Under the pieces are notes generated by a model, which did not search any database, had not been told where the DNA came from, and saw only the letters and a list, made by a program, of their open reading frames with translations. From an uncultured Lachnospiraceae bacterium (GTDB lineage Bacteria; Bacillota; Clostridia; Lachnospirales; Lachnospiraceae): DNA of 58,202 nt. The position numbers and the translations under genes are program-made. Positions 45,236 to 54,548 of this stretch are shown piece after piece; the first letter of the stretch is position 1; every line of letters begins with the position of its first letter. Where the stretch lies: positions 1 through 58,202 of the forward strand of contig CADBFZ010000013.1 of assembly GCA_902794095.1 (NCBI GenBank), given 5' to 3'.

Positions 45236-45408
45236 CATTGTTTTCCTAATATTTTCGTCACTCATTTTGTATCATATTTGAGGAATATATGACAATATAT
45301 GAGTGGTTATAAAAATGCATTTTTTAGCCCGTTTTATTCAGTATTTATGCGGGTTTGAGGGTGTTCTTTAAGATTCCCTTAAGATTAATTAAGCTTTTTT
45401 TATCCAAC

Positions 45409-45437
45409 TTGTAAAAAAACTGACTACCCACTATAAT
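45409..45437 (+). promoter_or_regulatory. Promoter of the DUF3048 lipoprotein gene
   Basis: TTGTAA (45409-45414), a 17-bp spacer and a perfect TATAAT (45432-45437). The start of transcription would be about 45444, right at a hairpin. Confidence 0.8.
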
Positions 45438-45442
45438 ATGCC

Positions 45443-45461
45443 ATGTGTGTAAAACACACAT
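45443..45461 (+). other. 5'-terminal mRNA hairpin abutting the ribosome site
   Basis: ATGTGTGT/ACACACAT with loop AAA. It starts at the predicted transcript 5' end and is followed directly by CGGAGG (45462-45467). Its placement resembles 5' stem-loops that protect mRNAs from decay. Confidence 0.6.
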
Positions 45462-45474
45462 CGGAGGAAAATTT

Positions 45475-46635
45475 ATGAAGAATAAGAAACTTATATCTCT
45501 GTTTGCAACTCTTGCCATCGGAGCTTCTCTCCTTGCAGGATGCGGCAACACCGGAGATACTAACACCACCCCCGGAGGCTTTGAGGGACAGGATATCAAC
45601 GTAGACGTTCCCGGTCCCGACTCAAGCACCGATCCCGCTCAGACCCCTGACGCCGAGGAATTTGTAGTTCCTGCTGACTGCTATCTTTCGGAGCTCACCG
45701 GACTCCCTATTTCGAAGGATCTCAAAGATCAGCGTCCCATCGCTATGATGGTTGATGCCGAAGTTGAATCTCTTCCTAACTATGAAATAGCCGAGTGTGA
45801 CATCGTTTACGAGCTGATGAACTCAACCGCTAACGATCGCGTAACCAGACTCATGTGCATCCGTAAGGATTGGAACAACATTGAGCAGATGGGCAACATC
45901 CGTTCAACCCGTCCCACCAACATCCCCCTTGCCGGTGAGTACAATGCGATCCTCGTTCACGACGGCGGTCCCGTTTACATCAACGACTACATCGCAAAGG
46001 CTTACTGCGATCACCTCTCAGCCGGATTCTCAAGAATAGACCTCGGAAGAGCTGATTTCTACGAAGAGTTCGCCACTGCAGGTCAGATTGAGGACAGAAT
46101 CCAGGCAGCAGGCATTTCTTCAACCTACAATGCATATGCTCCTATGAGAGATACTCACTTCCTCTTCAGGGATTACGGAACTGACATGACCCCTACCGAG
46201 ATGGGTTACACCAATGCTCAGACCGCTACCAACGTTAAGATCCCTACCTTTAAGCACACTCAGTCAAATCTCAGATATAACGAGAGCACCGGAACCTACG
46301 ATTTCTATCTTTACGGAAATCTTCAGCAGGACGGTGAGGATAACGAAGTAGTATCTTTCGAGAACGTTATTCTTCAGTGCACTGACTACTATGTATACGA
46401 CGAGCACGGATATCTGATTTATCTCTACTACAACCAGACAGATACCACCGGTTATTACATCACCAACGGTGAGGCAATCAAGATCACCTGGTCAAAGGCA
46501 GTCAGCAACGAAAAGCTCGACTATGAGATCACCAAGTACTACGATGAGAACGGTAACGAGATTGAGATCAATCCCGGAAAGACCTACATCGCACTCGTTC
46601 CCAAGGACGGATGGAGTTCTGTAACTCTCAACTAA
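45475..46635 (+). CDS. DUF3048 domain lipoprotein (YerB-like)
   Basis: 386 aa. The signal peptide has the lipobox LLAGC, so the protein is lipid-anchored after cysteine. An acidic, Pro/Asp/Thr linker is followed by DUF3048 (about 70-230; LTGLPISKDLKDQRPIAMMV, GNIRSTRPTNIPLA, VHDGGPVYINDYI) and its C-terminal companion (about 240-385). Function unknown; B. subtilis YerB is a surface lipoprotein. The ATG at 45475 with GGAGG eight bases upstream is chosen; a longer frame from 45445 would begin inside the leader hairpin. Confidence 0.93.
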   Translation: MKNKKLISLFATLAIGASLLAGCGNTGDTNTTPGGFEGQDINVDVPGPDSSTDPAQTPDAEEFVVPADCYLSELTGLPISKDLKDQRPIAMMVDAEVESLPNYEIAECDIVYELMNSTANDRVTRLMCIRKDWNNIEQMGNIRSTRPTNIPLAGEYNAILVHDGGPVYINDYIAKAYCDHLSAGFSRIDLGRADFYEEFATAGQIEDRIQAAGISSTYNAYAPMRDTHFLFRDYGTDMTPTEMGYTNAQTATNVKIPTFKHTQSNLRYNESTGTYDFYLYGNLQQDGEDNEVVSFENVILQCTDYYVYDEHGYLIYLYYNQTDTTGYYITNGEAIKITWSKAVSNEKLDYEITKYYDENGNEIEINPGKTYIALVPKDGWSSVTLN

Positions 46636-46659
46636 TTCATAAGAATTAAGCAAACTAAA

Positions 46660-46690
46660 AGCTCGCAGGATAAAACCTGCGAGCTTTTTT
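46660..46690. terminator. Bidirectional terminator between DUF3048 and murL-like genes
   Basis: A 10-bp perfect stem AGCTCGCAGG/CCTGCGAGCT (46660-46669 with 46676-46685) with loop ATAAAA, followed by six T on the plus strand and TTTTAG on the minus strand. Confidence 0.9.
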
Positions 46691-46739
46691 ATGTTCATCT
46701 CGTGCGTCCCGGGATTCTGCCGCGACGCCTTTATATGTC

Positions 46740-48089
46740 TCATTTAATAGCTTCTTTAAGTCTTCCTACGAATTCCGCGGGCACGGAGTTCTCATCACAC
46801 CACTCTTTCAGGAGTTCTTCGAGGGGAATTGCCTGCATTGCGAGGATCTCTTTCTCGTAGCGATCGGTGAGTTTGCTCTTTCCGCCCTTCTTGATGAAGT
46901 CGGTGAGGCAGCTTGCAACTTCGCTTCTGGTTCCTACGCACTCGAAGGGTTTATTTTCGTTAAGACCTACAAGCTCTCTGAAGTTCTCATCCAGGGATTC
47001 CTTATCGAGAAGCTTTTCTCCGAAGATGGATACAACCTCATCCTCGGGAAGGAAGGATGAGAGGATGATGTATACGAAGAGGCACTTGGGACATGCGCAA
47101 CACCATACGCCCTTCTTGCTTCCTCTGTTACAGGATCTGAATACCTTGAAGTAATCTCCTCCCTTAGCGGCAAATATGCCTGCAATCTGAACCTCGGTAA
47201 AAGGCCTTAAGAGTGAGAAGTAATGAATATCGGAATCGATAAGCCCTGCGATATATTCATCAAAATCCTGCTCGAACTCATAGCTCTTGGAGTACTGGTG
47301 ATTAACCTTGGTTCCGGGAACGGTGCTTTCGTTGGCACTGGTCTCGTTGGAAAGAGCGATGTACTTAAATCCGCACAGGTATGCGGTGATAACAGCTGAG
47401 AATGCAAAGACTGCGGAAATGGGAATATGACCGTTCATATATCCCTCTTCGTTCATCTTGATGACCTGAGGATCAAGAGTACGCTTTGCGGTATATACGC
47501 CCTTCTTGTGAGAGCATTTCTCGATTACGTTGGTTGCTGTTGCGTTCTCATTTACGACGTAAGTCGTGATATCTTCTCCCTTAAGGAGCTCAAGGCTTAC
47601 AACGGAGTCCTTACCGCCGCCCACGGGAACAAGGCATCCCGAATAGGTCTTGTCATCGTGAAGAACTGCGGGCTCATCGTCGGTGGTGGTGTTGCACTCA
47701 AACTTAACGAGTCTGTCTGCGGATACAGTGATTCCGTTTCTGTACAGGAATTCTCCCAGTCCGTTAAAATAAAGTTTTCTCCACCAGTCCTTCTGTGATG
47801 CGGACAAGGAGCCGCACTTAATGATCACTCTCTCGGGACAAACGGTCTTGTAATAGCTGATCGTCTCAACCATTCCCAGGGAGAATATAAGTGACTTTAA
47901 AATTGGATTGTCCAGGTCAACGCTTCTTTCGCCAAGAGGAAATCTCCACTCGGGCATGAAGTCGCGGAGTCCGGGGATGGAGAATCTGTATCTTACGAAG
48001 AGCTCTCCGTCCTCGATCCTGGTTTCGAATTTTCTGTATTCGAAGGTTTCGTATAATTTTCTGAGATCATCAAATTGTTTCTGTGACAT
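46740..48089 (-). CDS. MurL-like UDP-MurNAc-L-Ala-L-Glu epimerase candidate
   Basis: 449 aa. The pattern fits my recollection of the MurL family: a P-loop-like PVGGGKDSVVSLELL at about 155-170, SNETSANESTVPG, NHQYSKSYEFEQDF, RSCNRGSKKGVWCCACPKC near 345-365, and a C-terminal helical part. MurL uses ATP to epimerise the terminal L-Glu of UDP-MurNAc-L-Ala-L-Glu to D-Glu, replacing glutamate racemase. The divergent murD gene nearby supports this. Alternatively it could be another PP-loop ATPase such as an asparagine-synthase-like enzyme. GAGAGG precedes the ATG; the tethered binding-protein gene ends 15 nt upstream, so they form one unit. Confidence 0.68.
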   Translation of the reverse strand: MSQKQFDDLRKLYETFEYRKFETRIEDGELFVRYRFSIPGLRDFMPEWRFPLGERSVDLDNPILKSLIFSLGMVETISYYKTVCPERVIIKCGSLSASQKDWWRKLYFNGLGEFLYRNGITVSADRLVKFECNTTTDDEPAVLHDDKTYSGCLVPVGGGKDSVVSLELLKGEDITTYVVNENATATNVIEKCSHKKGVYTAKRTLDPQVIKMNEEGYMNGHIPISAVFAFSAVITAYLCGFKYIALSNETSANESTVPGTKVNHQYSKSYEFEQDFDEYIAGLIDSDIHYFSLLRPFTEVQIAGIFAAKGGDYFKVFRSCNRGSKKGVWCCACPKCLFVYIILSSFLPEDEVVSIFGEKLLDKESLDENFRELVGLNENKPFECVGTRSEVASCLTDFIKKGGKSKLTDRYEKEILAMQAIPLEELLKEWCDENSVPAEFVGRLKEAIK

Positions 48090-48104
48090 TTATCTGCCTC
48101 TCGA

Positions 48105-49862
48105 TCATCTAATATCTGCTTCAAGTCCTTCTATGAATTCCTGACCGTCTATTTCGCCATCATAGATAAGAGCCAAATAGCCATGGTAAATCTCAAGTTC
48201 ATCCACATCCATGGCTGTATCACCATAGGGAACAAATCCGCCGGCATCCATGACAAGATCGGTTGCTTCCTCTGTAAGTTCACCCACACTCGAAGTATCT
48301 CCGTAGGTTTCCCAGGCGGGAAGTCCGCACCAGTCAAGGTATTCGTAATGACATATAAGTCTTCCGAGTTCAAAACAATACTCCGAAGTAGCTACGGGGA
48401 AGGCTGCACTCGATGATACAACAAGTACCTCGGTAGGTCCGCCGATAAATAAACCCGGATCCGCATTTTCGGAATTAAGAACGGGGAAGCTGCTCATTCC
48501 CACGGTAAAATCGCAATAATCTTCTAAATTTCTTGTGTTCCAGGATCCTGTTATGAAGAAAGCACAGTTTCCGTTCTCGAAATCCCGGAGAATATCATCA
48601 TAAGTTGATGAAAGGGCATCGGAATTAAAATATCCCGCATCTATCATGTTCTGGAATATGTAAATAGCCTGAGCTACGCTGTCATTGTTCCAGGTTTCAT
48701 TTCCGAGGAAGAGATCCAAAAGCTCTTCTCTTCCTGCATTCTGAAGCATAAATGTCTCCACATACTCGGATACGCACCATACTTCATTTGCAGGGATTCC
48801 GAAAGGAGTGATTCCCTTCTTCTTAAGTGCTTCGCAGCACTCTATCATATCGTTATAGGTATCGGGAATCTCATCATATCCGGCTTCTTTAAGAAGATCC
48901 AAGTTCGCATAGAGCATTACTACATTCATGATCATGGGAACACCGTAATGATGTCCGTAATATGATGAATTATCAAGCATTACTTCAAGAAGTTCATCGC
49001 TGTACTCATCGTAAACTTCATCGAGGCAATAAATCGCACCCGCATCTACAAAGTCACGAAGATATGATCCGGACCAGGTATATATAATATCGGGAAGCTC
49101 TCCTGCCGCAACCGCAGCTTTAAGCTTAATCTTGTATGAGTCATTCTCAAATGTTTCCCAGTTGAAATATACATTGGGATATTTCTCTTCCATATCATCA
49201 ATTGCACATTCAAACGCATGACGATATGAATCGGATTCGGTAACGGGACACCACATATTAATGGTAATCTCACCAACGTCTGCAAGAGTGGTATCCGGTG
49301 CCTGATTGGGAGCGGTAACAACTTCAGTAGGCTCAGGTTCAGGTTCGGGTTCGGGCTCTGCGGGAACTTCCATGGCTTCCGCAGCAAGCTCCTCTTCAAG
49401 ATCTTCGAGCTCATTCTTGAAATACCTATCCTTGGTTGCTTTATAAGCTTCCTCTAAAACTTCAAGCAGGGAATCGGTATCATCAAGCTTCTTATAGACC
49501 TTAACCAGTCCCTTGTAAGCTTCAACAGAATCGGGAGTTATGGCAAGTGCCAGTCTGTAATTGGCGATTGCCTCATCATAATCCTTCGAACTGTAACTGT
49601 CTTCCGCTGCTTCTATAAATCTCGCAGTCCTTGCTTCGGGTGAATAAAACTTCTTGGCAACAAACACGCCACCCACAAGAATTCCGATAAATACAAATAA
49701 TAAAAGAACAAGCAAAACGGTCTTTCCATGCTTTTTCTTAGGCTCAGGCTCCTCTCTCAGTACAGATTCAATCGTCTGCACCGAATCATCAAGTTTAGCC
49801 CCGCATGCTACGCAAAACAGCTGACCGTCATCAAGCTTTGCTCCGCAATTTCTACAAAACAT
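48105..49862 (-). CDS. Zinc ribbon, TM, TPR and solute-binding protein fusion
   Basis: 585 aa with four parts in order: cytoplasmic zinc ribbon (FCRNCGAKLDDGQLFCVACG, about 2-22), a membrane segment (about 47-69), a TPR-like helical region (about 78-160; YDEAIANYRLALAITPDSVE), a Glu/Pro linker, then a complete family 1 extracellular sugar-binding-like domain (about 195-585; ITINMWCPVTES, LPDIIYTWSGSYLRDFVDAG, ITGSWNTRNLEDY). No lipobox: the binding domain is tethered by the membrane helix. No ABC permease genes are adjacent, so it may sense a solute rather than import it. CCGGAGG precedes the ATG. Confidence 0.85.
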   Translation of the reverse strand: MFCRNCGAKLDDGQLFCVACGAKLDDSVQTIESVLREEPEPKKKHGKTVLLVLLLFVFIGILVGGVFVAKKFYSPEARTARFIEAAEDSYSSKDYDEAIANYRLALAITPDSVEAYKGLVKVYKKLDDTDSLLEVLEEAYKATKDRYFKNELEDLEEELAAEAMEVPAEPEPEPEPEPTEVVTAPNQAPDTTLADVGEITINMWCPVTESDSYRHAFECAIDDMEEKYPNVYFNWETFENDSYKIKLKAAVAAGELPDIIYTWSGSYLRDFVDAGAIYCLDEVYDEYSDELLEVMLDNSSYYGHHYGVPMIMNVVMLYANLDLLKEAGYDEIPDTYNDMIECCEALKKKGITPFGIPANEVWCVSEYVETFMLQNAGREELLDLFLGNETWNNDSVAQAIYIFQNMIDAGYFNSDALSSTYDDILRDFENGNCAFFITGSWNTRNLEDYCDFTVGMSSFPVLNSENADPGLFIGGPTEVLVVSSSAAFPVATSEYCFELGRLICHYEYLDWCGLPAWETYGDTSSVGELTEEATDLVMDAGGFVPYGDTAMDVDELEIYHGYLALIYDGEIDGQEFIEGLEADIR

Positions 49863-49962
49863 TTAAAACCTCCGGCGTATGTGAAATTTCCCATCGCCCC
49901 CATTAGAAAAAGACCCTAACATTATACCACGAAAAGGGCACGGTGTGATATCATAAACGGGT

Positions 49963-51138
49963 ATGAAAAAAGGAACCAGATGCACAATTTGTACAGGTTG
50001 CGGAAGATGTTTCGGCGACGTTAAAAGGGAGACCAGGATTCTCTCTTTTTCGGATACGGAAAAAGATAACCTGCAGCTTTCATTTCCTGTGATATTGGTC
50101 GATATCGGAACCACCACCATCGCCATGGTAATGGTAGATACAGACGGCTCAGCCATCGATTCCTATGCGGTTTTAAACCCTCAGGGAAAATACGGCGCTG
50201 ACGTAATATCAAGAATTGCCGCAGGTGCGGATGCCGAAAAACTAAAAGCAATGCAGGCTCTTGTGCTTGAAGAAATCGGTAAAGGAATAAAGCAGTTTGC
50301 CCGCTCTCACGACATTTCCGATGCGAAGATCTTTATCTCCGCAAACACCACCATGACCTATCTCTTAAGAGGACTTGCCCCCGCAGAGCTCGGAACGGCA
50401 CCTTTTAAGGCTGAGCATATTGGCGAGGATTCCGTTCTGTTTTCCGCAGGCGGAAAAGAATACGAAGCACGAATCCTGCCCGGATTTTCCGCATTTGTGG
50501 GAAGCGATATCTACGCCGGAATTCTGGCTACCGGCATTTGCTCATCGGATAAATACAAGCTTCTGTGCGACCTGGGAACAAACGGCGAAATCGCACTGGG
50601 AAACAAAGATCACCTGTATGTCACCGCAACCGCTGCAGGACCTGCATTTGAAGGTGGCCCCTGCAAAGGCATATGGGGTGCGGATATGATCAGTCTTACC
50701 TCAAGACTTCTTAAGGGCGGATATATGGATTCCACCGGACTTTTGAAAGATCCGTATTTTGACGAAGGAATAGATATCGGAAGCGTGCATATAACTCAGG
50801 ATTCCGTCAGGGCGATGCAGCTTGCCAAGGGCGCAATATATGCGGGCATTAACATTATATGTAAAAAAGCATCCGTATCTTTTGAAGATATTGATGAAGT
50901 GATCCTTGCGGGCGGTTTCGGATATTTCCTGAAGCCTTCGGATGCATCTTCCATCGGACTTATCCCCGGGCAGTTGTCAGGTAAATGCACTTCAGGTGGA
51001 AACACTTCTCTAACGGGCGCCCTGCACTATGCCACAGGAGAAAGGATTCCCGTCAAGCCCACGGTCATCAATCTGGCTGAGGATCCTACATTCAATGATC
51101 TGTACATGAATGTTTTGAATTTTCCCAAATTTTTATAA
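49963..51138 (+). CDS. RACo-like ASKHA-domain protein with a short CxxCxxCxxC head
   Basis: 391 aa. From about residue 42 it matches the ASKHA part (DUF4445) of reductive activators of corrinoid proteins: VILVDIGTTTIAMVMVD, LCDLGTNGEIALG, AGPAFEGGPCKGIWGA and VILAGGFGYFLKP. Classic RACo proteins start with a 2Fe-2S ferredoxin domain of about 90 residues; this one has only about 40 residues with CTICTGCGRC, four cysteines spaced two apart. No corrinoid protein or methyltransferase gene is near. It may bind ATP and pass electrons from a single cluster; the target is unknown. The ribosome site is weak. Confidence 0.82.
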   Translation: MKKGTRCTICTGCGRCFGDVKRETRILSFSDTEKDNLQLSFPVILVDIGTTTIAMVMVDTDGSAIDSYAVLNPQGKYGADVISRIAAGADAEKLKAMQALVLEEIGKGIKQFARSHDISDAKIFISANTTMTYLLRGLAPAELGTAPFKAEHIGEDSVLFSAGGKEYEARILPGFSAFVGSDIYAGILATGICSSDKYKLLCDLGTNGEIALGNKDHLYVTATAAGPAFEGGPCKGIWGADMISLTSRLLKGGYMDSTGLLKDPYFDEGIDIGSVHITQDSVRAMQLAKGAIYAGINIICKKASVSFEDIDEVILAGGFGYFLKPSDASSIGLIPGQLSGKCTSGGNTSLTGALHYATGERIPVKPTVINLAEDPTFNDLYMNVLNFPKFL

Positions 51139-51146
51139 TTGAGATA

Positions 51147-51174
51147 TTGAATTCTTTTTAGTCTGTGTTATATT
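51147..51174 (+). promoter_or_regulatory. clpB promoter
   Basis: TTGAAT (51147-51152), 16 bp, TATATT (51169-51174). No CIRCE element or CtsR heptad repeat is visible between 51139 and 51226. A 13-bp palindrome AAACAA-A-TTGTTT (51191-51203) lies in the leader about 10 nt past the expected start and could be an operator. Confidence 0.6.
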
Positions 51175-51226
51175 TCTAATAGAACAGATAAAACAAATTG
51201 TTTCCGTCTTGTAGAGGAGGCAGATT

Positions 51227-53815
51227 ATGAATATACAGAAATTTACACAAAAATCCATAGAAGCCATCAATGGTGTCGAGAAGCTCGGTACCGAATACGG
51301 CAATCAGGAGCTCGGTCAGGAACATCTCCTCGTGAGCCTTCTTCAGATTGATGATTCGCTGATCCTTAAGCTTATCGAGAAGATGGAGATCAATAAAGAA
51401 CACTTCGTTGAAACCGCAGAGGACTACCTTGCAAAATGCGTCAAGGTATCGGGAAGCGGTGCGGCGCAGATGCACATAAGCCAGGATCTTAATAAGGTTC
51501 TTACTTTTGCGGAAGACGAAGCAAAGGCAATGGGTGACGAATATGTATCCGTCGAGCACCTTTTCCTTGCCATGATCAAATATCCTTCACGCACAATGAA
51601 GGAAATCTTCAAAGAGTACGGCATCACAAGGGAGCGCTTCCTCATGGCACTCTCCCAGGTACGTGGAAATCAGAGAGTAACTTCGGATAACCCCGAAGCA
51701 ACATATGACACCCTTGAGAAATACGGACAGGACCTTGTTGAAAAGGCACGTGACCAGAAACTGGATCCCGTTATCGGCAGAGATTCCGAGATCAGAAACG
51801 TGGTTCGTATTCTTTCCCGTAAGACCAAAAATAATCCCGTCCTCATCGGTGAACCCGGCGTTGGTAAAACCGCTGTTGTTGAGGGCCTTGCACAGCGTAT
51901 CGTTCGCGGCGATGTTCCCGACAATCTTAAGGACAAAAAAATCTTCGCTCTCGACATGGGTGCACTGATCGCAGGTGCCAAGTACAGAGGTGAATTCGAG
52001 GAAAGACTTAAAGCAGTTCTTGATGAAGTTAAGGCATCCGACGGACAGATCATTCTTTTCATAGATGAGCTTCATACCATTGTGGGTGCAGGCAAAACAG
52101 ACGGAGCTCTTGATGCGGGAAATATGCTTAAGCCCATGCTTGCAAGAGGCGAACTTCACTGCATAGGTGCCACTACTCTTGATGAGTATCGTCAGTACAT
52201 CGAAACCGATGCCGCTCTGGAAAGACGTTTCCAGCCCGTTATGGTAGAGGAGCCCACAGTTGAAGATACCATCTCCATCCTCAGAGGTTTGAAGGAGCGT
52301 TATGAGGTTTACCACGGCGTTAAGATCATGGACAACGCTCTCGTATCCGCTGCCGTTCTCTCCAACCGTTACATCAGCGACAGATTCCTTCCCGACAAGG
52401 CAATCGACCTTGTGGACGAGGCATGTGCACTGATCAAGACCGAGATGGATTCACTGCCTGCGGAGCTTGATGAAATGAACCGTAAGATCCTTCAGCTTCA
52501 GATTGAGGAAACCGCTCTCAAGAAGGAAGAGGACAATCTCTCCAAGGAGCGTCTTGAAGATCTTCAGAAAGAACTTGCTGAGTTAAAAGAAAACTTCGAA
52601 GGCCAGAAAGCTCAGTGGGATAACGAAAAGAATGCAGCAGGAAAACTCAGTAAGCTGCGTGAAGAGATCGATGCGGTTAATTCGCAGATTGTAATCGCCC
52701 AGACCAAGGGCGATTTAGAGAAGGCCGCGGAGCTTTCATATGGAACCCTCCCCGCTCTTAAGAAGGAGCTCGAGCAAGCAGAAAGTACTCAGACCGATGA
52801 CAACAAACTCGTACGTGAGAAGGTTTCCGATGAAGAAATCGCACGTATCGTTTCCAAGTGGACCGGTATTCCCGTAGCCAAGCTCACAGAGGGTGAAAGA
52901 TCCAAGACCCTCCACCTGGACGAAGAACTCCACAAGAGAGTTTGCGGACAGGACGAAGCAGTTACCAAAGTTACCGAAGCAATCATCCGTTCCAAGGCAG
53001 GTATCAAGGATCCCGATAAGCCCATCGGATCGTTCCTATTCCTGGGACCTACCGGCGTCGGTAAAACAGAACTGGCTAAATCCCTCGCTGCCGCTCTCTT
53101 CGATGACGAGAGCAACATGGTTCGTATCGATATGTCCGAGTATATGGAGAAGCACAGCGTATCAAGACTCATCGGAGCTCCTCCCGGATATGTAGGATAT
53201 GATGAAGGCGGCCAGCTTACAGAGGCTGTTAGGAGAAAGCCTTACTGCGTCGTTTTATTTGACGAAGTCGAAAAGGCAGCTCCCGACGTATTCAACGTAC
53301 TTCTGCAGGTACTTGATGACGGACGTATAACCGACTCCCACGGTAAGACCGTAGACTTTAAGAACACGATCATCATCATGACTTCCAATATCGGTGCAAG
53401 GTTCCTTCTCGACGGAATTGATGATGAGGGCAATATTGAATCCGGTGCAGAGGATATGGTAATGGAGGAATTAAGAGGCCACTTCCGCCCCGAGTTCCTC
53501 AACCGACTTGATGAGATCATCATGTTCAAGCCTCTTACCAAGGATAACTTAAGCGGTATCATCAGACTTCTCGTTAAGGATATCGATAACAGGCTCGCGG
53601 ACCGTGACATCAACCTCGAGCTTACGGACAACGCAATGCAGCAGATCATCGATGCCGCCTACGATCCCGTATACGGTGCAAGACCTCTTAAGCGTTACCT
53701 CCAGAAACATGTCGAGACCCTGGCAGCAAGATTCCTGCTTGAAGACAAGGTGCAGGAAGGCGAGACCATACTCATCGATGTACAGGATGGCAAATACGTA
53801 GCAAGTGTTAAATAA
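51227..53815 (+). CDS. clpB: ATP-dependent chaperone ClpB
   Basis: 862 aa disaggregase, full length. The N-domain is about 1-145. AAA-1 has Walker [14 protein letters not shown] and Walker [10 protein letters not shown]. The coiled-coil middle domain (about 400-525) distinguishes ClpB from ClpA/ClpC. AAA-2 has [14 protein letters not shown] and [16 protein letters not shown]. No ClpP-binding loop is apparent. AGGAGG precedes the ATG. Single gene with its own promoter and terminator. Confidence 0.98.
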   Translation: MNIQKFTQKSIEAINGVEKLGTEYGNQELGQEHLLVSLLQIDDSLILKLIEKMEINKEHFVETAEDYLAKCVKVSGSGAAQMHISQDLNKVLTFAEDEAKAMGDEYVSVEHLFLAMIKYPSRTMKEIFKEYGITRERFLMALSQVRGNQRVTSDNPEATYDTLEKYGQDLVEKARDQKLDPVIGRDSEIRNVVRILSRKTKNNPVLIGEPGVGKTAVVEGLAQRIVRGDVPDNLKDKKIFALDMGALIAGAKYRGEFEERLKAVLDEVKASDGQIILFIDELHTIVGAGKTDGALDAGNMLKPMLARGELHCIGATTLDEYRQYIETDAALERRFQPVMVEEPTVEDTISILRGLKERYEVYHGVKIMDNALVSAAVLSNRYISDRFLPDKAIDLVDEACALIKTEMDSLPAELDEMNRKILQLQIEETALKKEEDNLSKERLEDLQKELAELKENFEGQKAQWDNEKNAAGKLSKLREEIDAVNSQIVIAQTKGDLEKAAELSYGTLPALKKELEQAESTQTDDNKLVREKVSDEEIARIVSKWTGIPVAKLTEGERSKTLHLDEELHKRVCGQDEAVTKVTEAIIRSKAGIKDPDKPIGSFLFLGPTGVGKTELAKSLAAALFDDESNMVRIDMSEYMEKHSVSRLIGAPPGYVGYDEGGQLTEAVRRKPYCVVLFDEVEKAAPDVFNVLLQVLDDGRITDSHGKTVDFKNTIIIMTSNIGARFLLDGIDDEGNIESGAEDMVMEELRGHFRPEFLNRLDEIIMFKPLTKDNLSGIIRLLVKDIDNRLADRDINLELTDNAMQQIIDAAYDPVYGARPLKRYLQKHVETLAARFLLEDKVQEGETILIDVQDGKYVASVK

Positions 53816-53823
53816 TGTGACAT

Positions 53824-53863
53824 AAAAAAAAGACTTTCGGCCTTTCGGTCGAAAGTCTTTTTA
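53824..53863. terminator. Terminator between clpB and the zinc-ribbon membrane gene
   Basis: A long stem (AAAAGACTTTCGGCC/GGTCGAAAGTCTTTT, loop TTTC) with A and T tracts on its two sides, so it can stop convergent transcription in both directions. Confidence 0.9.
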
Positions 53864-53881
53864 TTCGCATTTTCGTCAGAA

Positions 53882-54370
53882 TTATTTGATGATTCTGAGA
53901 GTGCCGTAGAAAAGAACAGGCTTGGTTTCACCCTTACAAGCATTAACGATAGCGATGATCATGCAAACGGTGTTGAAGATGCTCCAGATCCATCCGATGA
54001 AAGGAATGATTCCGATAAGAGCAAAGAGTGCAAGAACAAGACCCTCGTTAGCATAGAATCTGAGATAATCAGATCTCTGTCCGTTTACGTCTCCTCCGAA
54101 GTAAGCGATGATAACGCCGATGAATCCGCACATAACTGCAACGATTCCAAGAAGCTTATCGCAAGGATTTACGGGAGCGTAAAGAGGATGAGAAGGTGCT
54201 GCCTGATACTGAGGCTGCTGATACTGAGGCTGAGGTGCTCCCTGGGGTGCGCCCTGAGGTGCTCCCTGAGGTGCTGCTCCTGCAGCTGCTGCGCCAAAGT
54301 TGAATCCGCATACTGTGCAGAATCCTGCATCATCTGCTACCTGAGCTCCACACTTAGGACAAGTTTTCAT
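53882..54370 (-). CDS. Zinc-ribbon membrane protein, DUF4870-like
   Basis: 162 aa. The N-terminal zinc ribbon CPKCGAQVADDAGFCTVCG is followed by a Gln/Pro/Ala repeat linker (QGAPQGAPQGAP, then QYQQPQYQ) and three hydrophobic segments (about 68-90, 102-128, 130-145). The YLRFYANEGLVLALFALIG region is like DUF4870/TIC20-type proteins. Function unknown. AGGAGG lies upstream of the ATG at 54370; the longer frame has no ribosome site. Confidence 0.82.
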   Translation of the reverse strand: MKTCPKCGAQVADDAGFCTVCGFNFGAAAAGAAPQGAPQGAPQGAPQPQYQQPQYQAAPSHPLYAPVNPCDKLLGIVAVMCGFIGVIIAYFGGDVNGQRSDYLRFYANEGLVLALFALIGIIPFIGWIWSIFNTVCMIIAIVNACKGETKPVLFYGTLRIIK

Positions 54371-54511
54371 TTGTTTTCCTCCTGAAAATGATATTTCATA
54401 TTGATATGGCCTTTCTAATTGCCCATCGGAAAACATTATAACATAAAATGCCAGTTTATAATACATGAATAATTATTTAACAATTCTTTAAGAGAATTAA
54501 AGAGGAAACCC

Positions 54512-54540
54512 TTGTCCGAAAGTCCTGTTTACATTACAAT
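54512..54540 (+). promoter_or_regulatory. Promoter of the secreted beta-helix gene
   Basis: TTGTCC (54512-54517), a 17-bp spacer and TACAAT (54535-54540). Predicted transcription start is about 54547, next to the ATG at 54549. Confidence 0.6.
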
Positions 54541-54548
54541 ACTTGCTG

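Noticed and set aside
51587..52315. 242-aa minus-strand open frame
   Set aside because: Opposite the clpB AAA-1 domain; no supporting signals.
54215..54295. Short tandem DNA repeat, considered as a CRISPR or minisatellite
   Set aside because: The units are 12-15 bp, lack spacers and encode the QGAP repeats of the zinc-ribbon membrane protein.
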